DNA of 64,000 nucleotides from Streptomyces specialis (GCF_001493375.1 NZ_LN929763.1:136047-200046), one strand, 5' to 3'; positions 17,434-26,693 are shown, numbered from the stretch's first letter. Numbers and translations: made by a program. The notes: generated from the sequence alone by a model not told the origin.

Positions 17434-17600
17434 CTGTCCCTTATACACCTCTGACGCTGCCGACGAAGAGGATAGTGGAGGTGTCGGGGAGCGCTAGCAC
17501 ATTAGGGCGAGGTTCGGCGCGGCGGGGGGGGGGGGGGGGGGGGGGGGCGGGGGGGGGGGCGGCGGGGGGGGGGGGGGGGCGGGGGCGGGGGGGGGGTGGG
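17434..17600. other. Nextera adapter artefact 3 with poly-G
   Basis: CTGTCCCTTATACACCTCTG from 17434, then ACGCTGCCGACGA, then AGAGGATA (17467-17474, the reverse complement of Nextera index TATCCTCT), then GTGGAGGTGTCGG in place of GTGTAGATCTCGG, ending in about 80 bases that are almost pure G (17521-17600). Poly-G is the no-signal call of two-colour Illumina machines. This is library sequence. Confidence 0.95.
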
Positions 17601-18235
17601 GGGTTGACGAGGGCGGCGTGCATCGCCGCGACCAGGTGGTTCGGGGTGAGGGACGACGCGGTTGCCTGCCACTGTTTGCCGGGTGGGCCGGCCGTCACCA
17701 GCCAGCGGGCCTCGCGGCCGGTGATCTCGTCCTGGTGGAGGAGATGCTGCTGGCGTAGGTGGACTTCGGCCAGGCCGTCCGGTGAGCGGAAGGAGACGCC
17801 GGTGTCGGCGTAACGATGGCTCCAGTCCGCTGCCGCGAGTGGGGTGGCGGCGTCGAGGCGTGCGGACAGTGTGTTGGAGCCGGCGAGGTAGGAACGGGGG
17901 CCGTCGCGGTGCGCGGCTGCGAGCCGTTCCGTGAAGCCCGCGACGATCTCGGTCGGAGTGTCGAGGTCGAACGTGACGAGCCAGTGCGGCGCGATGAACG
18001 GATCGGCATACGCGGTGAACTTCCAGAGCACTTCCTCGCCTTCCGGCAGGTAGCCCACCCGTACCGTCTGGTCGGGAGCGGTGATGTAGACGTTGGCGAG
18101 CTCATCACGGGTCAGCTCCCAGCCCGCGTCCCGCAGGGGCCGGATGGCGGGATCACCGGTGTAGGTCGGTCCGGCCAGGTAGCGAGGGGTGACGTGGTAC
18201 TCGCGCCAACGCTCGGCGTCCGGGATGTGTGGCAC
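17601..18235 (-). CDS. DUF317 protein, 3' end lost to artefact
   Basis: About 200 residues of a DUF317 protein: VTPRYLAGPTYTGDPAIRPL, AGWELTRDELANVYITAP, then a second half-repeat ADTGVSFRSPDGLAEVHLRQ. DUF317 is found almost only in Streptomyces and is common on mobile elements; its role is unknown. GTG at 18235 is the start, with GGAG 5-6 nt upstream and 17 bases after the previous stop. The C-terminus runs into poly-G/adapter sequence (proline/arginine translation), so the true end is unknown. It is a paralogue of the next gene. Confidence 0.8.
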
Positions 18236-18252
18236 AGATGCTCCGGTGCAGG

Positions 18253-19074
18253 TCAACGACCGCGCGGTGGGGAGGCCGACGGCGGGGTGGTGGGGCCCGG
18301 CGGCGTGGGTGGTCGCGTGCCGAGTTGCTGACGGTGAGGGGTACGTGCGAGGGCGGCTGCCGAACGCGGGGCGGGGGTCGTGTCGGCGGGCTTGGCCGTG
18401 ACGTAGGGAAGGTTGCGCTCCGGGATGGCGTGCAGGGGGCGTTCCACCGGAGTCGGGCTGCTGAGGGCGAGCGTGGCCTCGCGGATCAGGTGCAGTGGTG
18501 TGGCGGCGGTGAAGTGGGCCTGCCAGCGTTCGCCGTTGACCTGCTCGACTCCGGCGTACATCGTCCACTGGGCCGGACACCGGCCCTCCAGCTCCGCGTA
18601 CTCGTCGAAATCGCGTGTGCTCAGGCGCAGGTATGCGTGGCTGTCGGGGGAGTGCCGGTAGAGATGCCCGGCGGCCTCACTCGATTCCCAGCCGCGCTCC
18701 GCCAGGATGCCGATCGGGCTGATGGGGCGATGGTCGTGGTCTGCGGTGTTCAGCCACTGGTCGAGCGCCGCGGTGAAGGCGGTGGTGATCTCGGCGGGAG
18801 TGCTCCCGGAGAAGGTCGCGGTCCAGAGGGGCATGCCCAGGGGCTCGCGGTACTGAGTGATCCTCCATCCGCCGTCCTGATCGGTGAACTGGGCGACCAG
18901 TACGTCGTGGCAGGGGCCGGCGAGCAGCGGGCCCGCCCGGGTGACCACCCTGCCCCAACGTCCCGTGCCGCGCAGAGAAGTCTCGATGGCGGTGGTGTCC
19001 CCGGGGCCGGCGAGATAGAGCGGGTGGACCAGCATCCGCGTGTGGGGAGCGAGCCGGTCCGGCGAGGACGTCAT
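18253..19074 (-). CDS. DUF317 protein
   Basis: A 273-residue DUF317 protein beginning MTSSPDRLAPHTRMLVHPLY. Two similar halves are visible: LYLAGPGDTTAIETSLRGT with WRITQYREPLGMPLWTATF, and AERGWESSEAAGHLYRHS with GERWQAHFTAATPLHLI. No enzymatic motif is evident. The last 70 residues are low-complexity. ATG overlaps the stop of the winged-helix regulator upstream (ATGA). With its paralogue downstream it forms a tandem pair, both probably cytoplasmic. Confidence 0.82.
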   Translation of the reverse strand: MTSSPDRLAPHTRMLVHPLYLAGPGDTTAIETSLRGTGRWGRVVTRAGPLLAGPCHDVLVAQFTDQDGGWRITQYREPLGMPLWTATFSGSTPAEITTAFTAALDQWLNTADHDHRPISPIGILAERGWESSEAAGHLYRHSPDSHAYLRLSTRDFDEYAELEGRCPAQWTMYAGVEQVNGERWQAHFTAATPLHLIREATLALSSPTPVERPLHAIPERNLPYVTAKPADTTPAPRSAAALARTPHRQQLGTRPPTPPGPTTPPSASPPRGR

Positions 19075-19907
19075 CGGTGGCGGGGGGGGAAGGACTGGGC
19101 GGTGACCGCCGCCGGCACCGGCCGCTGAGGCTGGGGCGCATGGCTGAACAGCCCGTCGGTCGCGACCGTCGTACGGCGCAGCGCGGCCGTCGAACGGGGA
19201 TCGGGTGGCGTCGGTCGCGATGCCGCGTGATCCTGGGTGACCGTCGCCGTGGGGGAGGCGCTGGGCGGGCGCCCGGCGAGAATGTCACCCCAGTGCGAGA
19301 CGGCGCCGTAGACGGGACCCAGCCCGCGGGCCGCATCCGTCAGCAGGTAGGGGGCACCGTGGTGCGGGCCGTCGCGGGTGACGAGGCCGTCGAGTTGGAG
19401 GCGGATGAGGCGCTGCCTCGCCATGCCGTTGTCCAGCCCGGCCCCCTCGGCGATGTCGACGAAACGGGAGGGGCCTTCGGCGTCGAGGAACTGGATCACG
19501 GCCGTGGAGTGACGCAGATGCAGTCGGCCGAGTGCGTCTTCGATGCGCTCGGCGTCGGCCACCGGGTCGGGGCGCACCTGTGCGCGCGACCATTCCGACA
19601 AGGCGCGGTGCACGGGTTCGAGAGCCGAGCCATGGGTGCTCAGCCGGTAGGGGGCGCCACGTCGGTCGTCCGGACGCGTCACCAGGCCGTCGGCGTGCAT
19701 GTGCGACAGACGCTTGTGCAGGAGCTGGGTGGCGACGAACGGCAGTTGTTCGGCGATGTCGCGCAGGCGCATGGGACGGTCGTGCTGGGCCAGGGTTTGC
19801 GCGCACCATGTGGTCCACTTCGGGGCGATCAGGGAAAGCGTCTTCTCGACGTGCTCGGTGTCGACGGCGGTGATAAGGGTGTTTCCGGCGGAGGCGGCAT
19901 TGGACAT
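19071..19907 (-). CDS. Double winged-helix (HxlR-like) regulator
   Basis: A 278-residue protein with two tandem winged-helix domains. The first (about 15-100) has LSLIAPKWTTWCAQTLAQ, RLRDIAEQLPFVATQLLHKR, LSHMHADGLVTRP; the second (about 105-190) has AVIQFLDAEGPSRFVDIAEG and RLIRLQLDGLVTRDG. Both resemble HxlR-type domains; a single protein with two is unusual. The C-terminal 85 residues are disordered. It probably binds DNA as regulator of the transfer operon. ATG at 19907 has GGAG 9 nt upstream. The stop overlaps the DUF317 start. Confidence 0.78.
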   Translation of the reverse strand: MSNAASAGNTLITAVDTEHVEKTLSLIAPKWTTWCAQTLAQHDRPMRLRDIAEQLPFVATQLLHKRLSHMHADGLVTRPDDRRGAPYRLSTHGSALEPVHRALSEWSRAQVRPDPVADAERIEDALGRLHLRHSTAVIQFLDAEGPSRFVDIAEGAGLDNGMARQRLIRLQLDGLVTRDGPHHGAPYLLTDAARGLGPVYGAVSHWGDILAGRPPSASPTATVTQDHAASRPTPPDPRSTAALRRTTVATDGLFSHAPQPQRPVPAAVTAQSFPPRHR

Positions 19908-19948
19908 CGCGGGGGCTCCAGAGGATGCGGTGCGAGGTGGGGAACCGG

Positions 19949-20497
19949 TTACCGGTGGTCGCGTTCGGCGCGAAGGCGCTGGAGTACGGCGCCGAGGCGC
20001 TCGTTGCTGATGGACATTCCGTGGGTCCGCAACGCTTGTCGGAGGGTCTCGCGATTGAGCCGTGGCAACTCGTCGGCGACGCGCCGGGCGAGACGCATCA
20101 CGCTCTCGAAGTCGGCGGGGTGGTCGGCCGGTGCGGCGTCTTCCGGCCGGAAGGTTCGCTGGTCCATGAGGAGGCGGAGGTCCAGAAGGTCCCAGAGGAG
20201 TTCGGCCTCCAACCGCTCCTGTCGCTCCAGATTCACGACTTCCGTGGTGAACAGCAGGGGCGGTTCGGCGAGGTCGAGGTCGTGTCCGCCCGAACGCCAC
20301 CGTTGCCAGGCCAGGTCCAGGCCGCGGCGGGCGTCGCGGGCCTGTTCCCCGGTCTGGGCGAGGGTCGCGTAGCGGCGCAGGATGATGGGGAGTACGGGGT
20401 CGTGTGTCGTGGGACTTTCGGCTTCGTCGTGCAATTCCTCCAGCGGGCGGCCGTAACGGTGCTCGATCAGGCGGCGGGTATACGTGACGGTGGTCAT
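19949..20497 (-). CDS. Hypothetical helical protein with winged-helix-like C-terminus
   Basis: A 182-residue protein, MTTVTYTRRLIEHRYGRPLE onward, helical and charged, with no family I can name. Its C-terminus (LRQALRTHGMSISNERLGAV) resembles the C-terminal module of the DUF2637 protein. A strong ribosome site GGAGGTG (20503-20509) precedes the ATG. The start overlaps the stop of the DUF4913 gene (ATGA). It may be a DNA-binding accessory of the element. Confidence 0.65.
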   Translation of the reverse strand: MTTVTYTRRLIEHRYGRPLEELHDEAESPTTHDPVLPIILRRYATLAQTGEQARDARRGLDLAWQRWRSGGHDLDLAEPPLLFTTEVVNLERQERLEAELLWDLLDLRLLMDQRTFRPEDAAPADHPADFESVMRLARRVADELPRLNRETLRQALRTHGMSISNERLGAVLQRLRAERDHR

Positions 20498-21060
20498 GGG
20501 TTCACCTCCGGCGCGGGCGGCGGAAGGGGGGGGGGGCGGTGGAGTCGGTGGTGGGGACGGCCGGGGCTGGTGGTGCAGGCGGCGAAGGGGCCGTCGGGGG
20601 CGCGGAGATGGACGAGGGCCTGGTCGAGGTGGTCGCGATGCCACACCGACGGGCCGGTGGGGCCGGCGTCGATGTCCGTGAGCTGCTGCCACGCGAGCCA
20701 GAGCGCGTGCAGGCGGGCCACGGCCTCCGGGTGTTCGTGCCACCGGTGGCACCAGGGACGAGTGGTGCTGATCTCCCGTCCGTAGACGGGGAGAAAGAGG
20801 TAGTTGACCCAGTCGGTGAGCGCCGCGAGTTCGGCGGCGTAGGCGTCACCGTCGAGGGCGAGGATGAAGGCCGAGGCGGGACCCTCGTCCCGCTTCCGGG
20901 CGGAGTCGCCCGCACGGGGCTCGGCGTCGCTGATGCGGTCGAGGAGAAGGCCGTGCTGCCGCACCTGGGCGACGGTCTTCGCCAGCGTGCTGGCGAGGTC
21001 CTCGAGGTCGTCGTCGGAGACGCGGAAGGGGGCGGGAGTGTTCTGGGGCGTGTCGGGCAT
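20494..21060 (-). CDS. DUF4913 protein
   Basis: A 188-residue protein matching DUF4913: WVNYLFLPVYGREI, WCHRWHEHPEAVARLHALWL, GPSVWHRDHLDQALVHLR. This family is restricted to actinobacteria and is usually in conjugative plasmids near transfer genes; its function is unknown. The N-terminal 45 residues may form a coiled-coil (DDLEDLASTLAKTVAQV). The C-terminus is proline-rich. The start at 21060 has only a weak SD. The stop overlaps the next gene's start. Confidence 0.8.
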   Translation of the reverse strand: MPDTPQNTPAPFRVSDDDLEDLASTLAKTVAQVRQHGLLLDRISDAEPRAGDSARKRDEGPASAFILALDGDAYAAELAALTDWVNYLFLPVYGREISTTRPWCHRWHEHPEAVARLHALWLAWQQLTDIDAGPTGPSVWHRDHLDQALVHLRAPDGPFAACTTSPGRPHHRLHRPPPLPPPAPEVNP

Positions 21061-21155
21061 GGCTGGGGGACGTCCATCCGTACGAGGCGTTGGCGCAGTC
21101 GATGGTCCGGACGTTCAGTGATTTGCAGCGGCCGGAGAATGCGGGTAGAGGGGCG

Positions 21156-22358
21156 CTACGCGGCGAGGCAGCAGCCGTGGCGCGGGAGGGGTGGTGCCAG
21201 CAACCGCACTGCTTCGGCGGCTTGTTGGAGGACGACGCCGTTGCCAAGGGCGGTCAGCATGGCGGCGCGGGTGATCCCCGGGGTTGTCGTCACCCAGCCG
21301 GCGTCCAGGCCCTGCATCCACTCGACGAATTCCGGGCGCAGCCGTCCGGCCGAGTCGGTGGGCATCGGCGCGGGGCGCGTGAGCGTCTCCCATCGGGCGA
21401 TGGCTGCGGCGTAGGGTCCCCACCGGTTGATGGGGGCTCCCCGTCCGGGGTGGGCTCGTTCCACAGGGGCAGAGTTGGCGTGGGCGGCGAGGTCCGGCGC
21501 GTGACCGGACGCGCATCGCGCGGGAGCGCGGCCGCGGCTGAGGACAAGGTCGGGCCGCCCCGGCCGTACCGTCGGCCCGGACTGCCCCTGAGCCCCTCGG
21601 ACGCGGTCGGGGTCGGCAACAGCCATTCGATCTCGTCCGCCAGCGTCGGGCCGTGGCCACCCTGCTTTCGCTTCGCCGGATCCTGCGAGCAGCCGTTTGT
21701 CCCGAGGCTGCTCGTCGGGGTCTTCAACAGCACGTTCGGCGGGCCAGGCGGTGACGAAGATGCGTTCCCTCCGGTGTGGGGCGCCGACGTCGCTGGCACG
21801 TAGCAGGAGCCATCGCGCGTCGTACCGGAGGTCGGCCAGGGATCCGAGTACGGCGCCAAGTGCCCGCAGAGGAGGCCGAATTGTGGTGTCTCCCAGACAC
21901 CACGGGCAGCGTTCCAGTTCGCCAGGGGAACCGGCGGGAGAGGTGAGCAGTCCTCGGACATTCTCGATCACCAGGAGGCATGGGCGGAGAGTTTCTACCG
22001 CGCGGGCGATGTGAAACCACAGTCCGGAGCGGGTGTGCGGGTGGAGTCCGGCGCGGCGTCCGGCAACGGATACGTCCTGGCACGGGAAGCCGGCGGTCAT
22101 TACGCAAACGGGGGAGACGGAGCCCCAGTCGACGGTGGTGATGTCTCCGAGGTTCGGTACCTCTGGCCAGTGCCTCGCCAGAATCCTGCTCGCGTCGGGG
22201 TCGGTCTCCGCGTGCCAGGCCAGTGAGCCGCCGAGGACGGCCCGGACTCCGAGGTCCAGACCGCCGTAACCGGAGCACAGCGACCCGATGAGCGGCCGTT
22301 GTGCCTCGGCGGCCGGGGTGCCGTCCGCCGCGTGGGGATCAGACGGCGAGGTCGACAT
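21156..22358 (-). CDS. DNA (cytosine-5) methyltransferase
   Basis: A 400-residue C5-methyltransferase with motif I SLCSGYGGLDLG (26-37), motif IV AGFPCQD (catalytic Cys93), motif VI IENVRG (131-136), motif VIII HRRERIF (195-201) and a motif X-like TALGNGVV (about 370). The region between VIII and X (about 205-330) is low-complexity and could be a degenerate target-recognition domain. No restriction partner is adjacent, so it is probably a solitary enzyme protecting the element from host restriction. The start overlaps the end of the PP-loop gene by 20 bases. Confidence 0.9.
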   Translation of the reverse strand: MSTSPSDPHAADGTPAAEAQRPLIGSLCSGYGGLDLGVRAVLGGSLAWHAETDPDASRILARHWPEVPNLGDITTVDWGSVSPVCVMTAGFPCQDVSVAGRRAGLHPHTRSGLWFHIARAVETLRPCLLVIENVRGLLTSPAGSPGELERCPWCLGDTTIRPPLRALGAVLGSLADLRYDARWLLLRASDVGAPHRRERIFVTAWPAERAVEDPDEQPRDKRLLAGSGEAKAGWPRPDAGGRDRMAVADPDRVRGAQGQSGPTVRPGRPDLVLSRGRAPARCASGHAPDLAAHANSAPVERAHPGRGAPINRWGPYAAAIARWETLTRPAPMPTDSAGRLRPEFVEWMQGLDAGWVTTTPGITRAAMLTALGNGVVLQQAAEAVRLLAPPLPRHGCCLAA

Positions 22359-23262
22359 CGTCTTGCCTGACGGTGTCCGAGCGGCAGGACCAGGGCGAGC
22401 AGCCGCCCGCCCCTTGGGGCTCCGACTCGTCCTCGGTGAGGCACTCCGCCAGCTCCCCTTGGCGGTCGGCCCACTCCCGAGCGGTGACGCGGTCGATCGG
22501 CGCCTCGTCCAACGGACGCCGACTTCGGTGCAGGTACGCCTGGCCGAGCAGCGGAGCGCCGTCCGCGGTGGCCCGGGCGTTGCCCGAACGGATCGCGGCG
22601 TCGCACGCGACGACGTCCCGCCCCTCCCCCGGAGCGCCGTCGCGCCGGGCCCGCCACTGGGCGTTGCTGTGGTAGGGGCAGCCCAGGCAGGCGCTCCTGG
22701 GCGTCGCCCCGAAACCGCGTGAGCGCAGCAGCCGCAGGCAGTCCGCCCGGGAGAGGCCGTCCTCGATCAGCGGGAAGCGGTTCTTCATGTAGGCGACGTC
22801 CGCGTCCTTCGCCCGGTGGAACTCGTCCACGCTGATGCCGATGCACTGCTCGACGAAGACCCCGCCGGGCACCCGTCGCGGGTGTGGGTGGCCGAGCAGC
22901 TCCCGGACTTTCTTCTTGATCGGCCGAATCTTGTACTCGCTGGTGCACTGCCGCCGTGCCATGCCCTCGCTGCCGGAGGGGTTGCGGATGAACAGCGGCA
23001 TCGACGCGAACCGCTTGGCCGGATCGAGGGCGTCGGAACGGATGTTGCCCGCGGAGACCCGCAGGATCGGGATGCCGGCGGGCTTCGCGATCTCCCGCTC
23101 GATCCGGTCGAGGTGGTCGTAGACAGCGCGGGGTTCCCAGCCGGTGTCGGCGAAGATCGCCGCGTCGAGTCGTGGCAGTCGCCCTTCGGCCGCCATGAGC
23201 AGCAAGGTCGTCGACTGCACACCGGCACCGAGGGAGAGGACGCGCAGGGCCGGGGCGCTCAC
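22339..23262 (-). CDS. PP-loop (PAPS-reductase-like) protein
   Basis: A 307-residue protein with an N-terminal PP-loop, LSLGAGVQSTTLLLMAAEGR, then AAIFADTGWEP, cysteine C105 in RRQCTSEYKIRP, and a CLGCPYHSN pair. These features mark the PAPS reductase/adenylation superfamily rather than true sulphate reduction; phage and plasmid members are often linked to DNA or nucleotide modification. Its position, overlapping both the methyltransferase and the coupling ATPase, suggests a modification role. The ATG overlaps the TraD-like stop (ATGA). Its specific reaction cannot be told. Confidence 0.78.
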   Translation of the reverse strand: MSAPALRVLSLGAGVQSTTLLLMAAEGRLPRLDAAIFADTGWEPRAVYDHLDRIEREIAKPAGIPILRVSAGNIRSDALDPAKRFASMPLFIRNPSGSEGMARRQCTSEYKIRPIKKKVRELLGHPHPRRVPGGVFVEQCIGISVDEFHRAKDADVAYMKNRFPLIEDGLSRADCLRLLRSRGFGATPRSACLGCPYHSNAQWRARRDGAPGEGRDVVACDAAIRSGNARATADGAPLLGQAYLHRSRRPLDEAPIDRVTAREWADRQGELAECLTEDESEPQGAGGCSPWSCRSDTVRQDDVDLAV

Positions 23263-25046
23263 GCCGAGAATCCGGTGAGGTCACGGTCGGTCCCCTTGGC
23301 CCGGGCGCGTTCGGTGATCGCCCGGGTCGCGTGAGCCGAGGCCGGGCCGATCACCTTGGCGGAGCGGCCCTTGAACCAGGGCTTCAGGTCGAGCATCGCG
23401 ACTCGGATACCGGTCGCCAGCAGGAGCGCCTTCCCCTTCGGCAGGGCCCGGATGGCGTCCGGGGGCAGGACGCGCTCGCTCCGCGTCGACACGGAGGTGG
23501 ACTTGCCGCTCTCGCCGGTGGACACCGACGTCGTCCGGACCTCATGGTCGCCGATCAGCCGGGAGAGGCGGTCGGCGAAGTCGCTGTCGTCGATGCCCGA
23601 GCCGATGACCTTGATGGTCGCCGCGCTCCACAGCGCGTCCATCCCCGCTTCGCCCCAACACTTCTGGCCCTGCCGGTAGGACTGCAGAATCGTCATGGGA
23701 ATGACGCCTCGGCTGCCCAAGTGCGAGTACAGGTCCGGCAGATCGGAGATCCGGCACACGTTCGCCGCCTCGTCGAGGACGCACAGGCACGGTGGGTCGA
23801 GCCGCCCGCCGGAGCGTTCGGCGACGATGACGGCCGCGCGCATCACCGCGTCGGCGGCAGCCGCGATGATGGCCGCCGCCGAGCCACCGCCGTCTTTGCT
23901 GAGCAGATACAAGGTGTCGCGGGAGGCGGCGAAGTCGGCCGGGCGGAACTCGGGCAAGGACGCGGAGGGCGTCACCCAGGCGGCAACCTCCAGGTCCAGC
24001 AGGCAACTCGCGTACTGCCGGGCGGTCTCGTAGATGCCGTCCCGGGTCTCGGTGGCGCCGCTGACTGTGCCCCGGAGCTGGGCGGCGACCGCGTGGTGTC
24101 CGGCGTCGGTGAGGAGGTCGATCGGCGTGCGGTCGGCCGGGGTGGCCAGCCACGCGAGCGCATCCGTGATGGGACGGCGGGAGGAGGCCGCCGCCAGGAA
24201 GAGCGCGGCGAGAGTGTTGGCGGCGGCCGTCGACCAGAAGTCGCTGCCGTGGGACTCGTCCACCGAGGCGGCGACGAAGTGCCCGGCCAGCCGCTTGGCG
24301 CCGGCCAGGTCCCGGGCGTCCGCGAGGATGTCCCACCACATCTCGCGGGGATGGTGGGCGATCTGCTGGGGATCGAGCGTCCAGACGGTGCCGACCCGCG
24401 CGCGGGCGTCGAGCGTGGCCGTGAAGGCGTCGTTGGCCGCCTTGTTGGACGTGAGCACCACGGCGCCGGGTGCGGCGAGGATGGCGGGAATCGCCAGGGC
24501 GGAGGTTTTGCCGCTCCGGGGTGCCATGATCGCGAGGATCACGTCCTCCCACGAGGCGCGGACTTCCGCGCGGCCGGGGGACAGAGTCCCGAGCAGGATG
24601 CCGCGGTCGGCGGGGGAGATCGTTCCGGCGTCGAGGTGTGAAAGGCCCGGCCGCAGACTCTTCGCGGTGGCGGTGATCTCGGGCGCCAGGAGCGGCGCGA
24701 GGTCGGCCCGGCGGGCGAGGCCGTTCCGGGAGCCGCCGCGCACGCGCAGCCACCGGGCCACTCCCGCGGCCGTGACGGCGAGGGCAAGGAGGCCGGGGGT
24801 CAGGCGCACGCCGATCAGCAGAGCGGCGGGGCTCAGCGCCGGCCATAGCGCGTCCGGACGGACGAGCGCGTCGCTGGGCGCGAACGGCGTCCAACCGCCT
24901 GCTCCGGCCATGGCGTTGGTGACGTTGCCGGACAGCCAGGCGAGCGAGCCGAAGGCGAGGGCGGCGGTGACGGTGCCGATGAGCAGGCCGAGCAGCGCGT
25001 CGATGGCGGGGGTGGGTGAGGGGGTGCCGGTGTGCGGTGAGGGCAT
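23259..25046 (-). CDS. VirD4/TraD-like type IV coupling ATPase
   Basis: A 595-residue coupling protein that would pump relaxase-bound DNA into the transfer channel. Two N-terminal membrane helices (about 15-38 and 70-95) precede Walker A MAPRSGKTSAL (about 170-180) and Walker B CLCVLDEAANV (about 410-420), followed by the TraM-recognition-like SRGVIPMTILQSYRQGQ. This is the VirD4/TraD class, unlike the FtsK-like TraB used by classical Streptomyces plasmids. It lies downstream of VirB4-like and channel genes and overlaps the PP-loop gene start. Confidence 0.9.
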   Translation of the reverse strand: MPSPHTGTPSPTPAIDALLGLLIGTVTAALAFGSLAWLSGNVTNAMAGAGGWTPFAPSDALVRPDALWPALSPAALLIGVRLTPGLLALAVTAAGVARWLRVRGGSRNGLARRADLAPLLAPEITATAKSLRPGLSHLDAGTISPADRGILLGTLSPGRAEVRASWEDVILAIMAPRSGKTSALAIPAILAAPGAVVLTSNKAANDAFTATLDARARVGTVWTLDPQQIAHHPREMWWDILADARDLAGAKRLAGHFVAASVDESHGSDFWSTAAANTLAALFLAAASSRRPITDALAWLATPADRTPIDLLTDAGHHAVAAQLRGTVSGATETRDGIYETARQYASCLLDLEVAAWVTPSASLPEFRPADFAASRDTLYLLSKDGGGSAAAIIAAAADAVMRAAVIVAERSGGRLDPPCLCVLDEAANVCRISDLPDLYSHLGSRGVIPMTILQSYRQGQKCWGEAGMDALWSAATIKVIGSGIDDSDFADRLSRLIGDHEVRTTSVSTGESGKSTSVSTRSERVLPPDAIRALPKGKALLLATGIRVAMLDLKPWFKGRSAKVIGPASAHATRAITERARAKGTDRDLTGFSA

Positions 25047-25196
25047 GGCGGATCCAGAGAGTGGTGGCGGGTCGGCTGGGGCGGGGCGCGCTGCGCTCTT
25101 CTCGAATCCACGGGCTCAACTCCCTCGGAGCAGTGGTCGGTTCGCTGGGCGATCGGGTGTGCGGAATGCCTGTCGGCGGGAGCTACGGGGTACCGG

Positions 25197-26693
25197 TCAG
25201 GGGGACATCCGGGCGTCGGTGTCGAACAGTGCCTTCTCCTCCGGGTGGAGGAGGTGCTGAGTGACGAAGCTCCGGCCCGCCACCTTCCACAGGCCGCGCC
25301 CCTTGGTGAGAGCGGAGACGGCCCGGGTCTCGACCCCGCTCAGGCCGAGAAGCGAGGCGGCGGCGCCGAGTTGGTCGGGCTCCTGCCGGTAGATGATCCG
25401 GGTGCTGCAATCGGCGAGGAGACCTTCGGCGAGCACGCGTCCCCGGGAGCCGGCGTCGCCCGCCGACAGCAGGTCGGACAGCCGGTGGAACACCATGAGA
25501 TTGGCGATGCCCAGACCGCGTGACAGTTTCCACTGGCTCTGCATGCGTTCGAGGAGCGCGATATGGCGCATGACGCGCCACGCCTCGTCGTAGATGACCC
25601 ACCGCTTGCCGCTCGCGGGGTCGGCGAGGGCGGATTCCATCCAGGCGCTCGCGCACGTCATGGCCAGCACGAGGGCCGTGTCGTCACCGGTGCCGCCGAG
25701 CCGGGAGAGGTCGATCGACAGCATCGGCGCGGTCGGGTCGAACGCCACGGTGCTCGGTGCGTCGAACATTCCCGACAGGTCACCGTGGACGAGTCGCCGC
25801 AGGGCGTGAGCCAGGTCCTCCGCCGCTGATCCCATGCGGCCGGCGTGGTCGCCGAGGGCCTGGTCGAGGCGACGGGACGAGCCGAGGACGTCCGCCACCT
25901 CGCCGAGGAGCGGCACCGCGCCGTGGGCTTCCGCGTCGGCGACCACGAGATCGAGGGCGAGGTCCAGAGCGGTGTGCTCCACAGGCAGCAAATCGCGCTT
26001 GAGCACGGTGCGGGTGAGGCCCGCCAACAGCAGGAGGCGTCGTTTCCGGATCTCGGTCAGCCAGGCCCGTTCGGGTACGGAGGTGGGTCGGGCCGGGGCG
26101 TCCAGCGGGTTCATCCGTCCCGGGAGCCCCGGTCCGAGGGCGATGCTGTGGCCGCCCAGGGCCTGCGCGACGACGGTCCATTCCCCCTTGGGGTCGCAGG
26201 GCACGTACACCCGGTAGCCGTGAGCGATGGCCCTGGTGGCGAGGGATTTGGCCAGTGCCGACTTGCCCATGCCGATGATTCCGGCCAGCACGGCGTTGGG
26301 ATTGGTGAAGCCGTCGACGCGTCCGCTGTTGTAGAGGGAGAAGGGGTCGTAGCAGAACGCCGCCTCGGCGTGCACGTCCCGGCCGATGAAGATCCCCTCG
26401 GCGCCCAGGCCCCCTTCCGCGAGGAACGGATAAGCACCGCTGACCGTGGCCGTGGTCATCCGGTGGGCGGGGAGTCGGAGTTTCCCGCCACGCGCCGATG
26501 CGGGGCCGGGGCGTCCGGACGGTGGATAAGTCGCCCGCAGCGCCGGGTCGGTTCCTTCCCGGTCCGCGCTTCGCGGTGTGGTCCGGGCAAGACGGGCCCG
26601 GCGACGGGCCTCGGCGCGTGCGGCGCGTTGCTCGGCGCGCGATGCCGTCCGCGGAACGAACAGCGGTGTGGCGCTGGCACGGGGGGTGGACAT
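25197..26693 (-). CDS. VirB4/TraC-like conjugation ATPase
   Basis: A 498-residue ATPase energising the conjugation channel. Walker A is GIIGMGKSALAK (about 138-149) and Walker B RWVIYDEAW (about 370), with SRGLGIANLMVFHRLSD after it, as in VirB4/TraC. The N-terminal 80 residues are basic and disordered. ATG at 26693 with a GGAGG site about 8 nt upstream. A much longer open frame continuing through the two next genes is not real, since those genes have their own SDs in other frames. It sits between the SCO6880-like protein and the coupling ATPase. Confidence 0.9.
   Translation of the reverse strand: MSTPRASATPLFVPRTASRAEQRAARAEARRRARLARTTPRSADREGTDPALRATYPPSGRPGPASARGGKLRLPAHRMTTATVSGAYPFLAEGGLGAEGIFIGRDVHAEAAFCYDPFSLYNSGRVDGFTNPNAVLAGIIGMGKSALAKSLATRAIAHGYRVYVPCDPKGEWTVVAQALGGHSIALGPGLPGRMNPLDAPARPTSVPERAWLTEIRKRRLLLLAGLTRTVLKRDLLPVEHTALDLALDLVVADAEAHGAVPLLGEVADVLGSSRRLDQALGDHAGRMGSAAEDLAHALRRLVHGDLSGMFDAPSTVAFDPTAPMLSIDLSRLGGTGDDTALVLAMTCASAWMESALADPASGKRWVIYDEAWRVMRHIALLERMQSQWKLSRGLGIANLMVFHRLSDLLSAGDAGSRGRVLAEGLLADCSTRIIYRQEPDQLGAAASLLGLSGVETRAVSALTKGRGLWKVAGRSFVTQHLLHPEEKALFDTDARMSP

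Noticed and set aside
17521..17600. Poly-G tract as a natural low-complexity repeat or structured element
   Set aside because: It directly follows an adapter and index, as expected from no-signal base calls.
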